Source: Blasia pusilla
Lineage: Eukaryota; Marchantiophyta; Marchantiopsida; Blasiales
Reading direction: 5' to 3'
Length of the DNA: 64,000 nucleotides
Assembly: GCA_050084515.1 (NCBI GenBank)
Contig: CM114274.1
Coordinates: 1,426,001 to 1,490,000, forward strand
A program made the position numbers and the translations under genes. This document shows positions 57,026 to 64,000 of this stretch, one piece after another. The first letter of the stretch is position 1, and every line of letters begins with the position of its first letter. The notes under the pieces were generated by a model. That model did no database searches. It saw nothing but the letters and a program-made list of their open reading frames with translations, and had not been told where the DNA came from.

Positions 57026-58469
57026 AATCAAAATAAAGGAAGAGGAAACTTACGTGTTAATGGCATGCATGGCCATCTCCACCGTCGCCATGTGATGAGG
57101 GTATGGATGTAGCACAACTGCCTTCACGCAAAAATGCGCCTCCAATGAGTTTTGGAGCCCCTCTACAAACTGGGTCCACGCCATGAACCTCTGGTTTCCA
57201 TCCCAGATGAAGAAATACAGGTTCCGCATCCAGCTGAATTTTGTCCCCTCAATTGCCCTTATGAATTCCTGATCTCTCATCCTCCAGAATATGTCGAGCG
57301 CTTCTAAGTCCTCCTCCATCACCAACGCTTGGGTTCCATGTTCATCGTGAGGCTAAACATAAAATGGAGGGAAGCTGTCGACGTAGGATGATGTCGCTGC
57401 CGATTGTTTCAGCTTCGCAATATCCTCGTCAGACTGAATTTCGCGGACGTACTCCATTGTCCGCAATTGGCAAAGTGGAATTCTCGAGGCGTTTTGGCCC
57501 TCCACCAGTGCCATCTGCTTTACCACCTGTCACAACGAGGACAAGGTCAATAAACTACACTGAATTGCCAATGAATTGCAACATGGGCCTTCACATAACT
57601 CAAAGAACAAACATCGTATCTTATCCGCTCAAAGATTGGGTCGGTGTCTTGGCCCGCCAACTGCTCTGGGACAACAGCTGGCAAGTCCACTGGAAACTTG
57701 TCGGTCCGATAGAGGCGAGGAAGACCGCTCTCCTGCTTCTTCAGAGATGTCCACTATCTCCACGTTGGCGGTACTCATGACCTCATCGTCCGTCACTTGA
57801 ACTTCACACGTTTCCTCAGCCGATTTTATATCGATTGTGTCCCCGGACTTCATCGGAGACATTTCTTGCATCTCAACACTTTCGGTTGGACGGGCCGAGC
57901 TTTATTCAATGGCAATCGCTTTTTCCCTTCGAGCTTTTTCCAATTCTGCTCTCCTCATCGACGTGTCCAGACGCTTCTTTTCACGCTTCTCCTCGACGAT
58001 CCTTTTCTTCAAGGCTTGCAACACCTCAGCCTCTGCGTTCTATTTTTCAAGCACCTCCGTAACACGTTTTGCATCTCCGCTTCCCTTTCGCGCTCCTCGA
58101 TCTCTTACTGCCTTATCTCATTGGCCGAACGAGGCCCTGGAGATGGTGACGCAGGAGTCATGGACTTGGGAGTGAAGCTCCGCGCCTTGCTTGCTTGAGT
58201 ATTTTTCCTCGTCATTGTTCCAAAAAATGCCACTTCCTCGACAACAAAATTACTTTCTATGCACGATGAGTCGCCTCAATGAGTCACGTTGATGAGTCAC
58301 CTCCATGAGTCACCTCGATGAGTTTCCTCAATGAGTCACCTTGATGAATCGCTCGAATCGTCTCGCGATGAGTCGCTGTGTAAAGCGCCCCTTGGTATCT
58401 GGTCCACTGCTGCGCTCAAGAGCAATCAAGATCGCGAAACAAAAAACCTGAAATTAGCGAACCCTAGCC

Positions 58470-58477
58470 TATTTATA
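58470..58477 (-). promoter_or_regulatory. TATA box of methylase-like gene (copy C)
   Basis: TATAAATA on the minus strand, 254 nt upstream of the start at 58216, in a block nearly identical to that around 1266-1273. Confidence 0.72.
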
Positions 58478-58559
58478 CTTTTCGAGCCGTTGGGATGACC
58501 CTTGGGTCGCACCGTCGTTCTGACGGCGACGTGTTAGCGGTTGTGGAGGTCTGCACGTG

Positions 58560-58761
58560 AAAACCACCAACCCGACGGTCTTTGACGGGTTGGAGGCATC
58601 CGTCCTAGCCGAGCTATCTTGGCAACCCGTCCAACAGATTGCGCGCCTCCGCTGTCTTGGCGGAAGAGCGCGAGGTACCCACGCAACCCGTCAAAGACCG
58701 ACGGGTTGCACCCTTCCCTTATCTTGGGATAACAAGGCAGGGTACCTGCGCAACTCGTCGT
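58560..58761. repeat. Intergenic palindrome array (copy C, truncated)
   Basis: Three to four palindrome units with the GCGCCTCCG spacer seen at 1350-1945; cut at 58762 by the gypsy LTR. Confidence 0.8.
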
Positions 58762-60598
58762 TGGCTATGAGTCGTTCATCATAGGCTTAGGATGTAAGTC
58801 AAGAGGACAGACAAGGAGTATTTGAGGTGAGAGCTCGTATGTGGATAAGCACCTAGAACAGGACCTTGTGTTGGATTACACTCGGGCTCGCCCTAGCGTT
58901 GGCAGGGCAGATGGAAGACTATCTTGGGGCTTGAGGTGATCTTACTTGTGGCTACATAAGTAAACTTAGTGACGTGCCTAAGTCGAATACGAGAGCGACC
59001 CAATAGTAGTACGAATTGTAGACCAGGTAAACAGGTGTGATGTTCAGAGGAATGAGCCAAAAGAGTCTAAGGTTGCATACTTAGTTAGCTTATTTGATAG
59101 GTTAGTTCTTCGTAACGAGTCCAGGCTCATCAAAGAGGAGAGGCTAATAATTCTAAGTGGTGCAAAGCGACAACTGTAGACTAAGAGGAATTGCGGGTTA
59201 GCCAATAGAACGCAATTCAATGTCAAGGAGTAGGCTGCCCAGGAGACTTGACATAACAAAGGTTTGCGTTGATGAGGGCATCAACCTCTAAAGAGGGGTG
59301 AGTGTCGCGACCCTCATGACCAAACGAGTGCCAAGTGGAACATCGGAACATTAGCGGGCTCACGCTAAGATGGTTTGCGCGTTGGAGTAGTCTCGAAGAA
59401 GAGACAAGAGACGAGACGCAAGCAAGGCTTTGCATTTCAGATGTTGTGGTCACGATCGAGAAACCTGGACCAAACGCGGAATAAGACTTGAAAGGAGTCG
59501 AGTCTAGAAAGTGGGTTGCCAAAGGAAGAATCCGGATTTGGAACGCCACTAGCGTTTGAGAGTTTCCGACTGTATTTATAACCATAACTTTTAGGGACAA
59601 GATGCATTTGGATTAAACAAGGGTGCGTTGGAAGGCTTATAGAAAGCCGGTTCAAACGCACTAAAGATCTTTGCAAACGCATAAGAACCGGCTTAGAAAC
59701 AACCCGGAAACGACTGTAAGTAGAGTCGGGTTGAGGGCCACAATGAAGGGCCCGACCCTCTTTTTCCAAAGGGAGGGAGGGGAGGGGGGTTATTGGAGAA
59801 CCCCAAAAGTACTAGTAAGGGGGAAGGTCTCCGAGAGTGCTTGTGTCGTGCGCATACATATCGCTACACAACATACATCGCTGGTCACATCTACACCACA
59901 CAACACCGATCTTCCCCACACACGGGTCGATCCACACATGTACAAAAATCAACTCATACATATACATGGAGATCACTCAACAAAAATAAAGAGTAGTAAA
60001 AATGGCACACCCGGCCTAAAACTCCACTCCTCAATCTACATCGGCATATCGAGCCTCGTCCACCTTGTGCTATCAAGGAATCCGGACGGTAGCACCCTAG
60101 TCCTAGCTCACACACATACAAGGGAGGTGCTCCAACGGCCCAACATAAGAAAGATGGCTTAAGAAAGCCATCTTCCTCTCTTATATAGGTTGGGAAGAGC
60201 CAAAAGGCTCTTCTCCTAAAAATAGCCCTTCCTTGGTAACTTTGTGTGTGCACAGTTACCAGGGCAAGTGACTGGTCAACAAGTCACCCTACTGTAAAAG
60301 ACCTCAACATGAAAGTCGCCGTAAACGACGCGTTCGACACAATGGACCTATCCTCAACCTCATCCGACACTGTGGGACAAATTTACACTCAAGATAGTCC
60401 GCTGGCTCCTACGCCCTATCCACGATAGATCTCGGCCTATCGGCTACTCAGATGTGACAGCTGTCGTGCGCATACATATCGCTACACAACATACATCGCT
60501 GGTCACATCTACACCACACAACACCGATCTTCCCCACACACGGGTCGATCCACACATGTACAAAAATCAACTCATACATATACATGGAGATCACTCAA
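58762..60598 (-). repeat. 3' LTR of gypsy element (about 1.84 kb)
   Basis: On the minus strand it begins TGAGTGATCTCC directly after a polypurine tract and ends CATAGCCA at the junction with element C, giving TG...CA ends. It contains two TATA-like sequences in the minus direction (TATAAATA at 59573-59580 and CTATATAA near 60182-60188) and a perfect 138-bp direct repeat. Open frames inside it (for example 59600-59223) have no recognisable content. The boundary is inferred from one LTR only. Confidence 0.65.
59844..59981. repeat. Perfect 138-bp direct repeat, copy 1
   Basis: TGTCGTGCGCATACATATCG ... GATCACTCAAC, identical base for base to 60462-60599, 618 bp apart. Copy 2 forms the outer edge of the LTR next to the polypurine tract. 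Confidence 0.9.
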
Positions 60599-60599
60599 C
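60462..60599. repeat. Perfect 138-bp direct repeat, copy 2
   Basis: Identical to 59844-59981. Alternative reading: a short LTR pair (TG...CA) around a 480-bp interior; rejected as first choice because the flanks share no target duplication and a gypsy polypurine tract abuts this copy. Confidence 0.9.
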
Positions 60600-60611
60600 C
60601 GCCCCCCTAGC
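60600..60611 (-). other. Polypurine tract of gypsy element
   Basis: GCTAGGGGGGCG on the minus strand just before the LTR start; located after the integrase stop at 60676 as expected. Confidence 0.65.
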
Positions 60612-60675
60612 TGGCAGTTGGATCCCCCTAACTCCAGATAGAAAATATCACATCTCTCTGACATGACCTACTACC

Positions 60676-61383
60676 CTATACACATCTTGGACACATCCAT
60701 CGTCCCGTGGGAACCACATCAAGAGGGGGGGTCAGACATGACATATGCCACCCTCGAGAACAACCATCACATACCAACATGGTGGCTGCACACCTCGCAC
60801 ATCCGCACAACATATACCTCAAGCGTGCAGGTACCATTGCCAAGCTCGGATCCACCGTCCCATCTACGTTCGGAAGATGACATGGCGCACAATTGCACAC
60901 ATGATCCTTCCAAACCATACCATCTCGTCCCTCCAACATGAGGACTCCGGTCGGTAATACCTCGCGCACACGTAGGGATCGCGGCGCCTACCGCAGTGAC
61001 ATCTAGCGCCGTGGGTGCCTTTCTTGTAAATACACGTAATCTCCAGGATGAAACCTCCTAATCCCGGACGATAACCTCCTCCACGAATGGTTGCGTACCT
61101 CAATGTATCTCTATTTGGGCAATAGCTAAGTTCTCAAAGGCCATAGGCATAACTCTCTGAAAAACTTATGCCCTCTCGAGAACATGCTTGCACCCACACC
61201 TCGATCATCAAGATCTAACACCTCCGCCATGTCACGCCGAATCGCTGCAGGTAAATCTGGCTCTCTCCCAAAGAGCAAAAGTACGGTGAAAATGACGCCA
61301 AGGATGCTGCGACTAAAGCGATAACCCATAGCCAACCATGGCAATCGAGGTCCCACTCCCTCAAGCGCCCCCGCGCAAGCCAT
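60676..61383 (-). pseudogene. gypsy integrase C-terminus with PHD finger
   Basis: The end of the integrase reads FHPGDYVYLQERHPRR, then VREVLPTGVLMLEGRDG and VWKDHVCNCAPCHLPN, the module that follows the core in many green-algal gypsy integrases. It continues into a PHD finger, MLVCDGCSRGWHMSCLTPPL and GRWMCPRC, with the stop at 60676. PHD fingers read histone H3 tails, so the domain could direct integration to particular chromatin, a role chromodomains play in other gypsy elements. The first Cys pair is irregular (CGCARC). Stops and frame changes occur at 61126-60970. Confidence 0.78.
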
Positions 61384-61401
61384 ACTTGCGCAATCCTCTC
61401 T

Positions 61402-62529
61402 TCACCGTCTGTACCACTCTCTCCGCCAATCCATCCGCCTCGGGATGATCCTCGGCGTGGTGCGGTGATCTATCGGCCTTTGATCACACAAGGCCTGAAA
61501 CTCTCCCCTGAACTCGGTACCCTGGTCAGTCAACACCTCCGCCGGTGCACCAAAGTGACTAAGCACACGATCTAGAAACGCATAAGTTGTTCCCTCGCTT
61601 GCCTTGTCTGGTAGTGCCACCAACTCTATCCACTTGGAGAAATGCTCCACCATGACCAACACGTACCTATGATGACGCCCTGTCAATGGTAAAGGTCCCG
61701 CAAAGTCTAAACTCCACCGATAACCTAAACCCATAATCGGCAAAGGATGTAACTGCGGAGTGGGAGCATTGAAGGATGCTCGCACTCTGTCACATACCAT
61801 ACATCTGGCCTCAAACTGTTGTACCCCAGTATGCATGCCGCGCCACCAATACTGAACCTGGAGTAAGCTGTAAGTACGCTTTACTCCAAAATGTCCCAAC
61901 TCCTCATGGGCATGTCGCACTACACGTGCTCGTTGGGAAGGATGAGGTACCACTCGTATCCTACCATCTCCCCATACCCGCAAAATGTGAGTCCCCTCCC
62001 ACCTGAACCTCTTGGCTCTTTGTAGGATCCGATCCCGCTCCCTAGCACTCACTTTACTCACAATGACGCCAGTGCGCAAGAAGTCCACAACCTCCACGTC
62101 GTCATGGATATCACAACTACCTGTCGCCTCCTCACTAACCTCCGGATCCAAAGACTCATCATCCAATCCCACCATCGAGTCATCACCGTGGTGACACGCC
62201 ATAGTCAACCAACAAAGATAGGCAGATGCATGCCAACCGGGCACCATCTCCTCATCACTCTCTCCGTGCCATCGAGCTCCCGTGACGTCTCTCTGACTCG
62301 GACATGGGTTATGACTCAACCCATCCGCATCTTGGTTCAGCCGACCTGGCCTATGAACCACCTCAAACTCATACTCCTGTAGTAATAGAGCCCACCTGGC
62401 AAGCTTTCCCGTAAGCTTGTTGGACTCCATCAACCACTTCAACGCCTGATGATCAGTGATAAGTGTGAAAGGGTTGCCAAATAAATAGCACCTAAAATGT
62501 GCCACGGCAAGACACCGCAGACCAATCAC
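61402..62529 (-). pseudogene. gypsy RNase H end, integrase zinc domain and core
   Basis: Open for 375 codons. LITDHQALKWLM and RWALLLQEYEFEVVHRPG are RNase H/tether blocks. The HHCC zinc domain is HAHEELGHFGVKRTYSLLQ with CMVCDRVRAS. The integrase core shows YRWSLDFAGPLP (first Asp), VMVEHFSKWIELVALPDK and VLTDQGTEF (second Asp). The catalytic Glu region, normally DHPEADGLAER, is out of frame here and reads IIPRRMDWRREW, so a 1-nt change destroys the active site. Confidence 0.88.
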
Positions 62530-63503
62530 TCTCCCTCATAGGAGTGCCGCCCGCTATGTTGTTTGATCCACTCGCATAAGCCACAACGAACTCCCTCTCC
62601 TCGTCATCCCTCTGAGTAAGCACTGCTCCTAGATCCAACATGCTCCAATCCGTATGTAACTGGAATGGGCGACCCCTAACCGGTCTCTGTAAAATGGGTG
62701 AGGACGTCAACCTGGCCTTGAGCTCTGAAATGCTCGCTCGATCATCTCCCCACAACCACACTGATCAAGTCTCGTCAACAAGGTCAAAGACTTTGCGATC
62801 GCACTAAAACCCTTGACATACCGTCGATAGAAGTTCGCCACCCAAGAAATGCTCGGACTCGACTCACATCCAGTAGGGCGTGGAATGCGTGCAATAGCCT
62901 CTACCTTCGCCTGCTGAACGCCTAACCCACTCGGGTATATGGTGTGTCCCAAGTACTCAATCTGCTCCTGAAAGAATGCACTTGCCTGGATGTAACTTCA
63001 GTCCATGTAATCGCAATCGCCAAAACACCTCCTCCAAGTGTCGCTCATGCTCCTCAACCGTGGAATCGGAGATAAGAATATCATCTATGTAACATCGTAC
63101 AAAAATCCAAGCCACCGTAATCCTATCCATCACTCTCTGAAACTCCGCAGGCGCGTTCTTCAACCCAAATGGTAAGAACCGCCAACAATACAAGCAATCT
63201 TTCCCGAACCGATCTATCCCCCAGAATGTTGTCTTCTCCCTGTCCTCCAACCTGATAGGAAGCCGATGATAGCCAAAGACGGAGATCTAAAGTACCGAAG
63301 ATCTTTGCATGCCCTACCGCATCAAAGATCTCCTCAGGAGTAGGCATGGCATACCGATCTGACCTCGTCTGTCGGTTGATAGGACGGTAATCTCCACACA
63401 TCCGCCTATCCGTCCAATTGCCATACATATCCTTCTTTGCCGGCATGACTGTGGCAGATGCATACTCTCCATATGACAACTCCACAAGTCCTACCTCCAA
63501 CAA
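62492..63503 (-). pseudogene. gypsy reverse transcriptase and RNase H
   Basis: Blocks in order over several frames: LLEVGLVELSYGEYASATV-like start, RRMCGDYRPINRQTRSDRYA, KIFGTLDLR, FLPFGLKNAPAEFQRVMD, CYIDDILI (YIDD catalytic motif intact), LHGLKLHPGKC, FYRRYVKGFSAIAK, then RNase H FQLHTDWSMLDLGAVLTQ and EFVVAYAS. At least four frame changes. Typical Ty3/gypsy RT. Confidence 0.88.
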
Positions 63504-64000
63504 GTCCCGACTCTGCTCTGAATCAAGGCTCGCTCCATATCGAATAGGTAGGGTTGACGAAAGATCGGCGTATCACTAGCCAACTCAATCCGTATCCGGG
63601 ACCCTTCAGCGTACCCAAGTCTCTCATATCAAGGCAAAACAACCGACATGCCCTCTCGAAACCTATGAACTCGCCGTCGCTCTCCTCCTATCAACTTGAG
63701 ACCTATCATAGGCTCCCAAGTCTCCATCGTGACCTCACTCGGAGAGGAGGCGCAACCTCCGGCTTTGGTTGCTATGTAGCAACCCTAGCCACCCTCATAA
63801 TAGTCACTCCACTCGACCTCCTACACCATGCTCCACATCCGAAAAATGAACATGTGCTACTCTAGCCGCCTTCGCACTCTCTGCTCGAACAACGCCCCAG
63901 GAAGTCCATGGGTGCCTATCTCTCCTCGTCTCGCCCCCAGCCAATGCCTGTATAGACCTTGTAGGCAGTGGTCCAACTCGTGGACGTGACGGCATGGATG
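63504..64000 (-). pseudogene. gypsy protease-to-RT linker, decayed
   Basis: Broken minus-strand frames with EVTMETWEPMIGLKL, GSRIRIELASDTPIFRQP and an SRD/LL start of RT fit the stretch between protease and reverse transcriptase. No DSG/DTG protease motif is seen before the window ends. Confidence 0.5.

Larger units (their letters stand above)
52555..58216 (-). pseudogene. DNA methyltransferase-like gene, full length (copy C)
   Basis: Best copy for the gene model. Exon 1 58216-57625; exon 2 57526-57054 (one stop; contains MEYVREIQSDEDIAKLKQS, FFIWDGNQRFMAW, MATVEMAMHAINT; GTAAGT donor); intron 2 with palindromes; exon 3 56391-54334 (GNVTHHWIQDCDRVKKVL, YIVILNPGLGPNFYKELK, FWDALRLLGKSM, FELWLNDIRDKP, NCPIWLDFNDPEDITE, then DLLVADLPSGLRLWDENP, PLSYDQIALLFSFADAYL, GFFLVLIGG); GTAAGG donor; exon 4 53810-53302 (MDHSFVYCFVRPEHNFQVF, PGDLVFDLVGLSGASIRGA, GRNILCLEGREELFD); GTGAGT donor; exon 5 about 52864-52555. 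Likely a nuclear DNA-binding or DNA-modifying protein of about 1,200 residues. The fold is that of beta-class amino-methyltransferases; the DPPY tetrapeptide is replaced by ADLPS and the FxGxG by LVGLSG, so activity is uncertain. Damage: stops in exons 1, 2 and 4, a donor changed to ATAAG at exon 1, a frameshift near 54620. Confidence 0.75.
51582..58761. mobile_element. Two-gene element, copy C (methylase half)
   Basis: Left terminus at 51582 inside the CACTA transposase, the duplicated 3' region, a full-length methylase-like gene (52.6-58.2 kb), its TATA box and part of the intergenic palindrome array; interrupted at 58762 by a gypsy LTR before the transposase gene. Confidence 0.78.
58762..64000 (-). 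mobile_element. Ty3/gypsy LTR retrotransposon with PHD-finger integrase (3' part)
   Basis: Minus-strand element entering from the right edge: protease-RT linker, reverse transcriptase, RNase H, integrase with C-terminal PHD finger, polypurine tract and a 3' LTR ending at 58762 within element C's palindrome array. The 5' half is outside the window. Confidence 0.82.

Noticed and set aside
59223-59600. Open frame of 125 codons (minus strand) in the gypsy LTR
   Set aside because: Lies across the LTR, overlaps a TATA-like sequence, and has no recognisable domain.
59844-60599. Separate TRIM element with 138-bp LTRs
   Set aside because: No matching target duplication at the flanks and no primer site; copy 2 directly abuts the gypsy polypurine tract, so an internally duplicated LTR is simpler.

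Overview
This window looks like heterochromatic, repeat-filled nuclear DNA of a green-lineage (streptophyte) eukaryote. The pointers are GT-AG introns, TATA boxes, a plant-type Ty1/copia element primed by initiator tRNA-Met, a CACTA element with plant DUF4216/Transposase_24-like proteins, LTR elements with a tRNA-Asp-type primer site, and a Ty3/gypsy integrase that ends in a PHD finger. A charophyte alga such as Chara, or an early land plant, would fit; the species cannot be fixed from sequence alone. I found no host gene, tRNA, rRNA or CRISPR. Every coding region is part of a mobile element, and nearly all are decayed.

The most striking content is a repeated two-gene DNA element about 10-12 kb long that I cannot match to a named family. 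At least seven partial copies are present (called 1, 2, A, B, E, D, C from left to right). Reading inward from its left end it has: a purine-rich terminus starting GGGGGCT(C/G)GTATTCT; a minus-strand, multi-exon gene for a protein resembling a bacterial beta-class DNA amino-methyltransferase (an ADLPS motif IV-like block precedes a PGDLVFDLVGLSGAS motif I-like block); a divergent promoter region with a TATA box for each gene; a plus-strand gene for a MULE-type DDE transposase with N-terminal zinc-type Cys motifs and a C-terminal SWIM zinc finger; and a right terminus that is an imperfect inverted copy of the left one. Its introns, intergenic region and 3' flanks are filled with a 27-bp near-perfect palindrome (half-site GCAACCCGTCGGA, 1-nt centre). 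The palindrome is essentially absent from the exons, and its two arms often change together.

Layout: 1-6574 right part of element 1; 6575-9661 transposase of element 2 (reversed), broken by element 1 on one side and element A on the other; 9662-15164 element A (methylase gene); 15165-24498 LTR-retrotransposon remnants and AT-rich unrecognised sequence; 24499-29474 a degenerate copia element with both LTRs; 29475-30793 unrecognised; 30794-40376 element B (methylase plus transposase, the fullest copy); 40377-42475 element E; 42476-44966 element D; 44967-47395 an antisense LTR containing a gypsy gag fragment; 47396-51581 a CACTA element; 51582-58761 element C (best methylase copy); 58762-64000 a Ty3/gypsy element with a 1.84-kb LTR. 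From 30.8 kb onward each element is cut by the next, so the right half of the window is a nest of insertions showing only left halves.

Working idea: the transposase mobilises the element, while the methylase-like protein may read or modify DNA, perhaps at the dispersed palindromes. This would be comparable to VANDAL elements, whose VANC anti-silencing proteins recognise family-specific noncoding motifs. The architecture is seen in the sequence; that function is inference.
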